Program-made: the position numbers and the translations under genes
Source: Sphaerolaimus hirsutus
Taxonomy: Eukaryota > Nematoda > Chromadorea > Monhysterida > Sphaerolaimidae
Assembly: GCA_964036195.1 (NCBI GenBank)
Contig: OZ038460.1
Location: 16,371,504-16,435,503 of the forward strand
Direction: 5' to 3'
Length of the DNA: 64,000 bases
Notes under the pieces: model-generated
Database searches by the model: none
What the model was told of the DNA's origin: nothing
Seen by the model: the letters and a program-made list of their open reading frames with translations, nothing else
In this document: positions 11,647 through 21,577 of the stretch, piece after piece
Layout of the letters: each line of letters begins with the position of its first letter
Numbering within the stretch: the first letter of the stretch is position 1

Positions 11647-13359
11647 TCACATGCTGGTGGTGGTGGGCGCCAAAGTGATGAGTGGCGTTTCCACAGTCGC
11701 CTCGGTGGTGAACGTGGTCGTGCGCGAAGTCGTGGGCGTGCGTGAAGTTGCAGGTCCGGTTGCTGGTGATGCCAACGCCGACCTAGCCTGATGATGAAGC
11801 AGGTAGTTGCCCGTGTCGCTTCCTGCGCGTTCGCGTGAGGTGAATTTGCGGATATCGGGCATGTGAACACTGTCTCTGTTCCTGGCTCTGACTTGTCCCT
11901 CATCAGCTGAACTTTCATCTGGCTGAACGTATGCTGATAGTGACTTTGCCATTCTGTCCTCTGTTTCTGCTCTCCTGGCAAATCTGACGGACTGTGTTGA
12001 GTTGGATCTGGCTCTCCTCTTGATTGCTGGTCTCAACTCTGTCTTGCGCACTTTTCTTTGTGGATAATTGGTCTCTTTCTGAGTTGATTTCTTGATAGTG
12101 TATCTGATGGCTCTGAAGCATAGCCATATGCATTTGAATGGACACACTATGCATTTCCATATGCATGTGTATACACACGGTGGAATCACTGGTTTCCCTG
12201 TGGCAATCCTCCAATTGTACCACAGGTATCCTGCAGCTACAATTCCGGCTATCAGGATTGTGATCCCCAGCAGCATTGCGATTGTGTTGATGATCACTTG
12301 AAAGGGTCCTTTCAGCATTCCTCCCATAAAGTTGGTGTACCCTTTTGATACTCCAGATATATAATGACCATATGCTTTGCCGATTCCTGCTGCTGTCTGT
12401 CCAATTCCAGCTCCAATGCCTTCTATTGAATTTCTGATCACTCTGGGATCCAATGACATATCTGCTGTGTAATCGATCAACTGGTTCTGCACATGCTCCA
12501 AATTCTGTAGTCTCTGAATCTGGCCTCTGACATCCATGAAATTGGTCGCTCTGTTGACAATGTTGGTGAACAGGTGAGGCGCATCAAACGTGAAGGCCTG
12601 CCACTGTCCTTTCCATGTCATTTCAATTGGCGTCTCTGTGACGTGCACCATTCCATGTGCGGACTTCCATTGTCCATGTTCATTTCTGTACAGGTGCGGT
12701 GTGGTGTGGCTGCAATCCTCTTCTGGTGATTTCTCCACCAAGTCTCTGCTGCCTGGGCTCTTGAACCACAAGGGCCCGTCTTTGTCCAATCTCATTGGTG
12801 TGTACTTGTAACATGTCTCTCCCACTTTTCCTGTCTGATAAATTATGTATGGCTGCACTTCCTTGCATTCCCAAAACATAATTGCTTCTCCAGCCCATTC
12901 TGCATGAACATCCTGTCTTCCCAGCATGGCTCGAATCCCCAGTGTTGGATCGATGCGGAAAAGCTGAGTCAACATGTCCAGCTGGTTCTTGCGAAGTTGA
13001 CATAGCTGATGCCATACAATCGCAAATTGTGCCTGAGTCATCTCTCTGACTACATGTTGCAGGAACTGAAACTTGGAGTTTCTGTCGTCCAATCTGGCAT
13101 ACAATGTTCCACTGATTGTCGACTCTCTTGCCTCCACTATCTTTCCTGGCATTGCCCATTCCACAGGCACATCTTCTCTTCTGTCAAACTGGATGAATAC
13201 ACCTCCTTGATCGGTGTAGTATGTGTCTCCCGGAACACATTCTGAGCCAATTGGCCTCTTTGTCTTGTTGCTGTGGGAGTATGCTGCTTGCAATTTTGAC
13301 ACAATAATTGTTTGGCCAGATATTTCTGATTTGAATCTGCCAATTCTCTCATATGCACA
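11647..13359 (-). CDS. BEL1 envelope-like protein, C-terminal part
   Basis: This continues the upstream Gag-Pol-Env frame after a single in-frame TAA at 13360-13362; no frameshift is involved. It is a membrane glycoprotein-like ectodomain with conserved Cys and Trp, followed by a Gly-rich amphipathic stretch (GIGAGIGQTAAGIGKAYG) and one strong transmembrane helix (LLGITILIAGIVAAGYLW, about 12225-12290). The cytoplasmic tail is Cys-rich near the membrane, then basic, then Ser/Thr-rich. BEL2 has a homologous protein with the same layout. Env-like genes in BEL/Pao are known in other animals and were taken from different viruses. I cannot assign this one to a fusion-protein class from the sequence alone. 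Confidence 0.8.
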   Translation of the reverse strand, partial: CAYERIGRFKSEISGQTIIVSKLQAAYSHSNKTKRPIGSECVPGDTYYTDQGGVFIQFDRREDVPVEWAMPGKIVEARESTISGTLYARLDDRNSKFQFLQHVVREMTQAQFAIVWHQLCQLRKNQLDMLTQLFRIDPTLGIRAMLGRQDVHAEWAGEAIMFWECKEVQPYIIYQTGKVGETCYKYTPMRLDKDGPLWFKSPGSRDLVEKSPEEDCSHTTPHLYRNEHGQWKSAHGMVHVTETPIEMTWKGQWQAFTFDAPHLFTNIVNRATNFMDVRGQIQRLQNLEHVQNQLIDYTADMSLDPRVIRNSIEGIGAGIGQTAAGIGKAYGHYISGVSKGYTNFMGGMLKGPFQVIINTIAMLLGITILIAGIVAAGYLWYNWRIATGKPVIPPCVYTCIWKCIVCPFKCIWLCFRAIRYTIKKSTQKETNYPQRKVRKTELRPAIKRRARSNSTQSVRFARRAETEDRMAKSLSAYVQPDESSADEGQVRARNRDSVHMPDIRKFTSRERAGSDTGNYLLHHQARSALASPATGPATSRTPTTSRTTTFTTEATVETPLITLAPTTTSM

Positions 13360-16300
13360 TTAATGCTTGAAGTTCTCTGTATCCCACACTGTAATTCCAT
13401 AATTGTGGTCTCTGCAATGTCCCATCATGGCTCTGCACTGGCTGAAATCTTGCAAGTCGCTGATTACAGTCTTTCCATCGAGTGAAGCCACGGTACCTTC
13501 TTCCATGTAGAAGTTACTGACGACATTTTCTTTGTCATGACAACACCATGAATATTCCACATTCAAGGTTTGATTGGTTGTCCACACTCTGGGCTCCATT
13601 TCCACCAAAGGTGTTCCTCTAAACATCTTGTGAATTCTTGCATAGTTACAGGCTACCACGCCAACTTGCTGGTATTTCTCAAAATTGCCTGTAATGCCTT
13701 TCGCTCCCCAGAAACTGGTGTGTGTGATGATTTCTTTGATTCTGATGTAGCATCTGTATGCTTTCTCTTTCTGTGGAATCTGTCTTTGTGCGTAAAGTGT
13801 AACTTTCATTGCCTTGACAAAATTCCTTGGTGGGATATGGCACTGCACTTCTTCAGGAACTGTAAGCGCATGTCCATGTCTTCCACTGGTGCAAATCTGA
13901 TACTTCTGGCTTTGTGAGCTGATCACTTGTTCCACAGGATGATCCTTGATTGCATCCTTGAATCTCTCATAAGTCTGCATCTCTCTGACAGATTTTGGCG
14001 GCCATTCTGAAGGCAAAGGCGGCAATCCATGATGCGCTGCCAATGATGGTGGCCTTACTGTCGAGGTTTCTAGAACGTATGTTCTGGAAAATACTTCGCT
14101 GTAAGCCTTGCCGGCTTCTCTCAGCGTTGCTGACTCTGACATGCCTGTCAGCATCAACACCATGCACAGCATTCCAATCACCAGACTGCTGGTGGTTGCT
14201 GTGGCTTTCCCTGTTGCACTTCTCAGGACTCTATCCGATGCTGAGTTCCTCTGAGCAGGGTTTTGTACAGAGTCTCTGTTCGAGCTCTGATTTCTGACAT
14301 GTTTCTGGACAATTGCTGGGTCCAGTAAATCCACTTTGACTGTCACTGCTGTCTCTGGGATATCCATTGTCTTTGAATTGATTTCCAGCGGATACAATTG
14401 ATTGAGTGGTCTGCTGACCACATTTCTGTTGGCAGTTCTGACTTTTGCTGAGCGAATCTGTCCATCTTTGCTGGATTCTAACTGCTCGATGCGACCCATC
14501 CTCCATGCACCTCTGGGCATGTTCTCTTCATAAATCAGCACAACTTCATTCATTTTGGGTTCTTGAGTCGCTGTCAATCTGCCATGTTTGTGCGTCACCT
14601 GAGTTCTTTCCCTCAAGCTTGGGATATACTCTTGATGCCACAAGTCCCAGAACTTATCCAAAGTTTGCTGGGTTGTCTCCCAATATTTCTGCAGTTTCGC
14701 TGCGTTATCCATTCTGGGCACAAATTCTCCATCCTTGTCTGCGTCAAACTGTGGTGCTCCAATCTGACCTTCCCCTGTCAGGAAGTCTTTTGGCGTCAGC
14801 ACTCTGAGACTTTTTACATCACCATAGATGTAAGAGATTGGCCTGCTGTTGATCACTGCCTCAACTTCTGGCAGAAGTGTCAACAATTCTTGCAGGGTTA
14901 ACATTCTGTGCCCCACAGCTGCCTTGAAATGTTTCTTGGTGATGCCCACCATTCTCTCATAGACACCTCCCTGCCACGGTGCCATAGGAGTTGTCATGTT
15001 CCACTGGATTTGTTGCTGTGAACAGTAAGTCTGTACTGCTCCACTTTCGACCATTTCTGACCATTCTTTCCCAGTATTAATGGCCTTGTCAGTGCTTGAG
15101 CTGAGCACTTTCTCTGTCAATTTGAATTGCGTCGCATTGTCTGAAATTACTGCCTCAGGCTTTCCACGCCTGGCGATGAATCTCCTGACTGCGTTCAGGA
15201 ATTCCTGCGCTGTCATGTCCAGCACACTTTCCAGGTGAACTGCACGTGTCACCATACATGTGAACAAACAGATCCACATTTTCCTGTGATCTTTGTCCAC
15301 TTTGTACCAAACTGGTCCCAAATAATCCAAGCCCGTGTACTGGAACGGTCTGGCTCTCTGAACTCTGGTTTCTGGCAAATCTGGCATTGGTGGAAGCTGG
15401 TACAGCTTCGCTCCCAATTTCTTACAGGTTGGGCAGGTTCTGGTCACATTGTAGATCACCCGTCTGCCCTTTGTAATCCAGTACTGTTGTCTGATTGCTG
15501 CCAATGTGTGTTGCACTCCTGCGTGCATCAACTTCTCATGCTGGTCTCTGACGATCAGCTGAGTCACTGTAGCCATTGCTGGCAACAGTATAAGTGGCAC
15601 TGTGACCTCCTGTGGGTCTGTATGCTCCATTCTGCCATGGCACTTCAGGATTCCATCCTGATGCATTTGCACATTGAGCCATTTGATTAACTGCTGGTCT
15701 GCAGCTGTTTTCTTGCTATTCTGGCTGCCTCTGCTGTGGCCTGTTGCCAGAATCTCTGCCACTCCTTTGTAATGATTCTGTTGCGTCACTTTGATCCAAT
15801 ATTTCAACGCAATCTCTCTCTCTTCAATACTGATAATTCCCTGTGGTTTTATTGTACCACAGATACTTTTCATGATTTCTGACAATCCATTCTGACTGTC
15901 ATTTTTGCTGCGCTTTTTGTGCATCTGTCGCACAAATCTCATCACGTATACTGTGGAATCCAGTAACTTTGTCAGTGACGAGAATCTCTGAATCTCAATT
16001 CCCAATGAATTGCTTTGCTTGCTTTCGTCAGCTTGCACATTGCTGGCATCTGGGTCACTGACCACCTGCTGTGTGGCGCCCAGGTAAATTGGACTGGCTT
16101 TTGGGAACTTGAGCTCTTCTTTCTTGATTTCTGCCATTACTTCTGGCGTAACTGGCTCCACTTTCGGCTCTGGCCACTCTCCAGTCATTAGCCATTCTGG
16201 CCCTTTCCACCACAGGTTACTGCCTTCCAACTCTGACATATTCATGCCTCTTGTGGCCATGTCAGCTGGGTTCTCCAGTCCTGCGATGTGTCTGATATGC

Positions 16301-19300
16301 ATGTTCTCTGTCTCACTCTGAATTTTCCTGATTTCATCCAATCTGTTCTTGACAAAACATGCTAGTGGCTTCGCTGTTGTCAGCCACTTCAGACAACAAG
16401 TTGAATCTGACCATACGACTGTTTGACTGAATTTGACGTCCTTGAGCTCCTTGTGAATAAACTTTGACATTCTGCTGCCGATCAACATTGCTAACAATTC
16501 CAGCCGTGGAATTGTCACTTCTGGTTTCTTTGGAGCGAGTCTCAATCTGGAGTACAGCAGGCTTGACGTGCCGCTGTCATTTTCTGTTTTCTGGCATATG
16601 TATGCCGCTGCGCTGTATGCCATTGCTGAGGCATCGACGAAAATGTGCAGTTGTGCATCTGCACCACTCTGATAACTCAAATTTCTATTGAACTTGATCT
16701 GTCCAACTTTGAGCAATTCTGTCTCTAATTGCTGCCAAATTGCTGTCTGTTCCTCAGACAGGGGTGTGTCCCACTCTTTGGCACTTGGTCCTGAATGCCA
16801 TAACGTTTGCAAAAATCTCTTTGCTGGCAGTAGGACAGGACTGACGAGTCCCATTGGATCAAAACATCCCGCAGTCACCTTTGCAACTGTCCTTTTCGTG
16901 GGAAGTTTGATTTTCTGGTCAGTTTCTGATAACTGTGATTGCTGAACTGTCTTTGGCGTTTTCAGCCACATCTGGTCGCTCTCTGTGTCCCATTTCATTC
17001 CTAGGACTGTTGTGACAATTTCCTTGGCTACATCTGACTCTGCTAATTGCCAAGTAAAGCTCTTATTGTTGCTGTTCCATTCTCTCAGATTCATCTGTGC
17101 CTCTGTGAACAGCACTTTGGATTCCTGGTACAATTCGATTGCTTTCTGCTCTGTGTCCACGCTGAGGATCAAATTATCCACATACAGATTTTCATCGATC
17201 AATTTTGCATTTTCTGTGCCAGCTTGATTCAGATGGTATCTGACTGTTAGCGCCAGCAGCGCTGGGCTGCAGATTATACCAAATGGTACTCTGGCAAATC
17301 TGTAAATCTGAATATTGTCCTCCATAGATGGTTTCGTGGGATCCTTGTACCACAGAAATCTTGTCACATCTCTGTCACTGTCCTGCAGACTAATTTGCAG
17401 AAACGCTTTCTCTATGTCTGCGACCAGGGCGATTCCATGCAACCGGAATCGCATCAGCATCCCTACCAGCTGTGGTAGTATCACTGGACCGCGATACATG
17501 CATTCATTCAAGCTTGGCATGCCTGGCGGTTTTGCTGAGGCATCATATACCTCTCTGACCTTTGTGGTAGTTTTCTCTGGCGTTATCACTGGTTGATGAG
17601 GCAATATATGGAATTTTCTGCCATCCATAATATCCTCTTGGACTTTCTCAATCACTCCTTGCTCCTCTTGTGCTTTCATGATTGCCTGAATTTTCTCCAG
17701 TAATTCTGGGTCTCTCTTGAGCCTGTTGGTGAGGTACCTGAACCTCTTGAACGCCATTGCTTTGTTATCTGGGAGTTCATGCAAATTTGGTTTGTACATG
17801 AACTTTACAGAGTACCGTCCATCTGGGTTTCTCTGTACACTCTCATTGAATTGCTTTATGGCCTCATCATCCTCGACGAGGTCTGGCTGGTCCATTATGC
17901 CAATGGTATCCAGTCTATCCATGTCTTTGACATTTGGTACAGGAGCAATTGACAACGGTGCTTCCTCGTACCACTTTTCTTTCTGAATTTGATGAACAAT
18001 TGTGTTGACCACTACCGGATATGCGCCATCCGTGGTCCATTGATTTCTGTTGCTCGTCAGCTGCCCACCTCCCATCAGCAATCCCAATTCTGATGGAATC
18101 ACATACAATCCTGACGGAAGTCTGGTGGTGCTGGTGTTTCTGGACATCAAGTCCCAGAAATAATTCAAGCCCACTATAATGTCTGGCTTGAACTTGCACT
18201 CTGTCCCTTTTTCCTTGGGAATTCTGTCTGCAAAGTAACTCTCATCCGGGAAGTACTTCCGCAGGTACTTTTTGTCCTGTTCTGATACAGGCACTTTGAC
18301 TTGTTCTGTGGTCAACGTCGGGACCACATCAGCCACCATATCAACTTTCTGGCCATTTCTGAGCCGCATTCTGAATTCCACTTGCTGTACTACTTTATAG
18401 TGCGGCTTTTCATTTCCGAATGTGTACACCTGGATGTGGTGTTCACCTGTACTCTTCAAATTGAGTTTCTTGGCCACTTTCTCTGACATGTACGTTCCCT
18501 GGGATCCTGTGTCCAGGAACGCTTGAATCTGTAGTGGTGGCTGTTCAGGCTCCATCTCTGTATCCATTTCTGAAGCCTCAATCACGGTTCTGGCTGTCAT
18601 CAACATTGACATATTCCTGTTTACTGACAGGTTCACTGACGTATTTTGTTGCTTTGTATTTGGTTCTGTAACCACTGTGCTGGATATGGTTTCTGTCTCT
18701 ACCACTTCTGGTCCAGCTTCTTCCACAGTGACACAATTCACTGTGGCCTTTCTCTGTTGGCTCTGTGCTGGTCGACCGGCCATCGGCACAGACTTTCTGC
18801 CATTGTTTGCTGATTGCTGGCCATTCTGTTGACCATTCGCTCTGAACGCTGGAATTTGCCGTCCAGCGTTTCCATTGCCATTATCACCAAATTTCTCTGG
18901 GCACACCGCCGTGTGGTGCCTATTAGACTTGCAATAGAAGCAACTTCTCGTAAATTGACATTGATTCATGTAATGCCCTTTCTGCAGGCATCTCAGGCAT
19001 CGCTCTGCCTTTGACAAAATCACTCTCCTTTCTCTGGCAGTTTTGAACTTTGGACACTTATCGTTAAAGTGTAATTGCTGTGTGTCATTGCAGAACACAC
19101 ACGGCCTCCCAGGATTCATGAATCCAGCCTGTGGTGCACTCTGTCCATTCTGGATCACAGACATGCTCCCTGTGCTGGTCCTTGGGTTCTCTGGCCCTCT
19201 GAATCGATTCCCATTGCCTTGGAATCGATTATTGAATTGCTGTGCGCGAGGATTATTCCCGAATCCCTGGCGCGATTGCTGAACTGGTGCCTCAGTTTGC

Positions 19301-20349
19301 TGTGCGTGCTGTACAGCCTCACTGAGCGCTAGCTGCTGGCCAAACAGCTTTCTGAATTTTTCCACCGTCAAGGCTTCCTCAGTTCCCTGTTCCTTCTGGA
19401 TTTCTCTGAGAACCTCGGGTGGCACTTTCTGTTGCAGCTGGCTCAACAGCATTGGATGTTCCACTGATTCACCCAGTGACTCCAACTGCTGGAGCAGCCT
19501 TTCAATTGCATCAAACAAATTTCTCATATCCTGACAGGTATTCCTGGCCTGTCGCAGCTTCATAATATTACTCATCAGCGTGTTTCTGACCACAACTGGC
19601 TGGTCATATCTCTTCTTGAGCATTGCAATTGCGGGTGCATAGTTCTCTGCGGTCACACTCAATCCACTGATCATGCCAAATGCTGAGCCTTTCAGCAAGC
19701 TCCTCAAGTATGAGAACTTGGAAATGTCCTCCAAATCTGTTTGATTGTGAATGTGGGATTCGAACATTTGCCACCATGATCGAAATTTGACAATTTCCCC
19801 AGTAAACTGTTCCACTTCCAGTTTTTGCAATTTGACGCTTTTTGCTGTGGTTGCATTGGTTGAACTGGCTCCCTGAACAGCTCCCTGAGCTGTCAAAGCC
19901 ATCTGGGCAGCCATCTGCTGTATGAATGCTGTATTGACTTCATACATGGTATTTCCGCTCTGTTGCTGGATCATGTCTTGCAACTCTTCGATGTACACAT
20001 TCATGGCTACTACTTTCTGTGTCACCAAGTCTGACATATTTGCATATTCCTCATATGAGTCTTGGTATATCTTCTGTTCTTGTTCCATCTGGTCGGGTTC
20101 GTCAATGTCCTTGACGATATCCCTCCATGCGTCAAATTGAGTTCTCACTGCAGTCATTGCACTTTCCAATTTTGCACCCTCCTGTTTGATAGTTGCAATC
20201 ACTCTTCTCATCTCTGTTCTCTTATCATCCTTTGATGCTTCCGCAAATAGTTCCAGGTCATATTTGGCAAATTCTCTTGCCAATCTACTTTCCACCCTGT
20301 GCTTTGCTGGCCCCAGGGTCTTTCTGATGTGACCCGTTGGTGAAACCAT
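13360..20349 (-). CDS. BEL1 Gag-Pol-Env polyprotein (up to in-frame TAA)
   Basis: Over 2300 codons without a break. The first ATG is at 20349; an upstream GTG codon at 20373 is also in frame. In order (approximate residues): Gag with a DUF1759-like region from 186 (FTGEIVKFRSWW), three zinc knuckles 413-482, an aspartic protease with the FLDTGS motif near 613, RT with catalytic box YVDN near 1055, RNase H (FVDAS and WSDST), integrase HHCC zinc site near 1603, DDE core about 1670-1800 (GLDYLGP, SDNATQF, GGVYERM), a DUF5641-type domain ending LYPLEI, a hydrophobic leader near 2056, and the N-terminal half of an envelope-like protein. YVDN replaces the usual YVDD. The TAA interrupts the Env part only. 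Confidence 0.92.
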   Translation of the reverse strand: MVSPTGHIRKTLGPAKHRVESRLAREFAKYDLELFAEASKDDKRTEMRRVIATIKQEGAKLESAMTAVRTQFDAWRDIVKDIDEPDQMEQEQKIYQDSYEEYANMSDLVTQKVVAMNVYIEELQDMIQQQSGNTMYEVNTAFIQQMAAQMALTAQGAVQGASSTNATTAKSVKLQKLEVEQFTGEIVKFRSWWQMFESHIHNQTDLEDISKFSYLRSLLKGSAFGMISGLSVTAENYAPAIAMLKKRYDQPVVVRNTLMSNIMKLRQARNTCQDMRNLFDAIERLLQQLESLGESVEHPMLLSQLQQKVPPEVLREIQKEQGTEEALTVEKFRKLFGQQLALSEAVQHAQQTEAPVQQSRQGFGNNPRAQQFNNRFQGNGNRFRGPENPRTSTGSMSVIQNGQSAPQAGFMNPGRPCVFCNDTQQLHFNDKCPKFKTARERRVILSKAERCLRCLQKGHYMNQCQFTRSCFYCKSNRHHTAVCPEKFGDNGNGNAGRQIPAFRANGQQNGQQSANNGRKSVPMAGRPAQSQQRKATVNCVTVEEAGPEVVETETISSTVVTEPNTKQQNTSVNLSVNRNMSMLMTARTVIEASEMDTEMEPEQPPLQIQAFLDTGSQGTYMSEKVAKKLNLKSTGEHHIQVYTFGNEKPHYKVVQQVEFRMRLRNGQKVDMVADVVPTLTTEQVKVPVSEQDKKYLRKYFPDESYFADRIPKEKGTECKFKPDIIVGLNYFWDLMSRNTSTTRLPSGLYVIPSELGLLMGGGQLTSNRNQWTTDGAYPVVVNTIVHQIQKEKWYEEAPLSIAPVPNVKDMDRLDTIGIMDQPDLVEDDEAIKQFNESVQRNPDGRYSVKFMYKPNLHELPDNKAMAFKRFRYLTNRLKRDPELLEKIQAIMKAQEEQGVIEKVQEDIMDGRKFHILPHQPVITPEKTTTKVREVYDASAKPPGMPSLNECMYRGPVILPQLVGMLMRFRLHGIALVADIEKAFLQISLQDSDRDVTRFLWYKDPTKPSMEDNIQIYRFARVPFGIICSPALLALTVRYHLNQAGTENAKLIDENLYVDNLILSVDTEQKAIELYQESKVLFTEAQMNLREWNSNNKSFTWQLAESDVAKEIVTTVLGMKWDTESDQMWLKTPKTVQQSQLSETDQKIKLPTKRTVAKVTAGCFDPMGLVSPVLLPAKRFLQTLWHSGPSAKEWDTPLSEEQTAIWQQLETELLKVGQIKFNRNLSYQSGADAQLHIFVDASAMAYSAAAYICQKTENDSGTSSLLYSRLRLAPKKPEVTIPRLELLAMLIGSRMSKFIHKELKDVKFSQTVVWSDSTCCLKWLTTAKPLACFVKNRLDEIRKIQSETENMHIRHIAGLENPADMATRGMNMSELEGSNLWWKGPEWLMTGEWPEPKVEPVTPEVMAEIKKEELKFPKASPIYLGATQQVVSDPDASNVQADESKQSNSLGIEIQRFSSLTKLLDSTVYVMRFVRQMHKKRSKNDSQNGLSEIMKSICGTIKPQGIISIEEREIALKYWIKVTQQNHYKGVAEILATGHSRGSQNSKKTAADQQLIKWLNVQMHQDGILKCHGRMEHTDPQEVTVPLILLPAMATVTQLIVRDQHEKLMHAGVQHTLAAIRQQYWITKGRRVIYNVTRTCPTCKKLGAKLYQLPPMPDLPETRVQRARPFQYTGLDYLGPVWYKVDKDHRKMWICLFTCMVTRAVHLESVLDMTAQEFLNAVRRFIARRGKPEAVISDNATQFKLTEKVLSSSTDKAINTGKEWSEMVESGAVQTYCSQQQIQWNMTTPMAPWQGGVYERMVGITKKHFKAAVGHRMLTLQELLTLLPEVEAVINSRPISYIYGDVKSLRVLTPKDFLTGEGQIGAPQFDADKDGEFVPRMDNAAKLQKYWETTQQTLDKFWDLWHQEYIPSLRERTQVTHKHGRLTATQEPKMNEVVLIYEENMPRGAWRMGRIEQLESSKDGQIRSAKVRTANRNVVSRPLNQLYPLEINSKTMDIPETAVTVKVDLLDPAIVQKHVRNQSSNRDSVQNPAQRNSASDRVLRSATGKATATTSSLVIGMLCMVLMLTGMSESATLREAGKAYSEVFSRTYVLETSTVRPPSLAAHHGLPPLPSEWPPKSVREMQTYERFKDAIKDHPVEQVISSQSQKYQICTSGRHGHALTVPEEVQCHIPPRNFVKAMKVTLYAQRQIPQKEKAYRCYIRIKEIITHTSFWGAKGITGNFEKYQQVGVVACNYARIHKMFRGTPLVEMEPRVWTTNQTLNVEYSWCCHDKENVVSNFYMEEGTVASLDGKTVISDLQDFSQCRAMMGHCRDHNYGITVWDTENFKH

Positions 20350-21560
20350 TCTTACTGATGAATTTTCCTTCACTGTTTCTCTTTATAGTGCGTCGCCTGT
20401 GACGCTTGTGACGCTTCTCTGCGTCTTTCTGTGCAGTGCTCTGTGCACCACGGATTTGTTGTGCCACGCACAATACCAATGCAGTCCTACAGGCCCCTGA
20501 CGTGTTCTCACGCGTTGACCTTTACTGCACTGGCACCAGGTGTGTTCCTAAAGCCCCTGACGTGATTGTTTACACGCGTTGACTTCAACACACCGGTCAA
20601 ATCCACCTGGACAATAAACAATTTATTTGCCCAGCAGTGTGCGCCCAAAGAGGGTCCGTACACACTCTTTCTGAGCGCTCTGGCGCTCTTTCTGGCACAC
20701 CTGTGTGCCTTGTGACCACGCCGGCCACTTGCTTTCCTGAGCGGCTCCTGTGCCGCTGTGCGCAGTGCTGCGCTTGCCGTGTCGCCTGTGACACGTTTCT
20801 GTGCACTCTGGTGCACTTTCTGATTCTGGGCAGTGTTTCTGTACACTGCTCTGCAATTGCGCCTGTGCAATGCAGAATTCTGGCACTTTTGTGCTGTCTG
20901 ATCTGATGGTACCGAGCAGGCACAGCGTGTATATTTGATGGGAGCTCCGCAAAGCCCCTACACGCTACCAAGTATCCTAATACTTGGTTTTCAAATCCAC
21001 TCTCTGTCAGCTACAGCCCTCTGTCAGCTACAGCCCTTTGTACACTGATACCCCTACTTTTGCACTTCCGAGGTATGAGTCCACTCTTACCCAGTGGAGC
21101 GAGGGACCTCCGCGAATGCCCAAAAAACAGCCCTTTGACTAGCGTGGCTCTGTGGCGATCCTGTCTCCGTCAGGTCACCCTCCCTTGGCATAGGAAGGAC
21201 GTGCGAGCGGTCACTGGTGTCCAGATATCCAGGAGCGTCCAGCGAAAGTTTGACCACCGTCCGACAATGACTCCTTGTCAAATGCCGGTGCCGCCCAGCG
21301 TTTAGCACCTTGCCAGAACACTGGTGAAAGCTGCCTGAAATCCTGACAGGCTTGTCAGAACTCCAGTGTCCTCCGCGCGTGAGCGTAGAACCGCTCCCAG
21401 GATGTAGACAGGAGTGCCGTGACTTTGGCACAATGCTGTCTGCAAATCAACAGCCAACGCTCAGCCAAGGCCAATTGATGTTCAGCAGGACTTTTGAAGT
21501 TCTGCCAACTGCCGCACAATGTCCGTTCCGGCTTGGTGATAGCACAATGTCATGCAATCA

Positions 21561-21577
21561 CCCTGCTCGCTGCGCCA
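21561..21577 (-). other. BEL1 primer-binding site
   Basis: Immediately inside the 5' LTR, the minus strand reads TGGCGCAGCGAGCAGGG, complementary to a tRNA 3' end terminating in CGCTGCGCCA. BEL2 has the same first ten bases. A G before CCA and a GCAGCG acceptor would fit a serine-type tRNA, but this is not proven. Confidence 0.7.

Noticed and set aside
11550..12223. Two alternative minus-strand ORFs (143 and 102 codons) over the BEL1 Env tail
   Set aside because: Frame shadows of the GC-rich Env tail, without a splice acceptor like that in BEL2.
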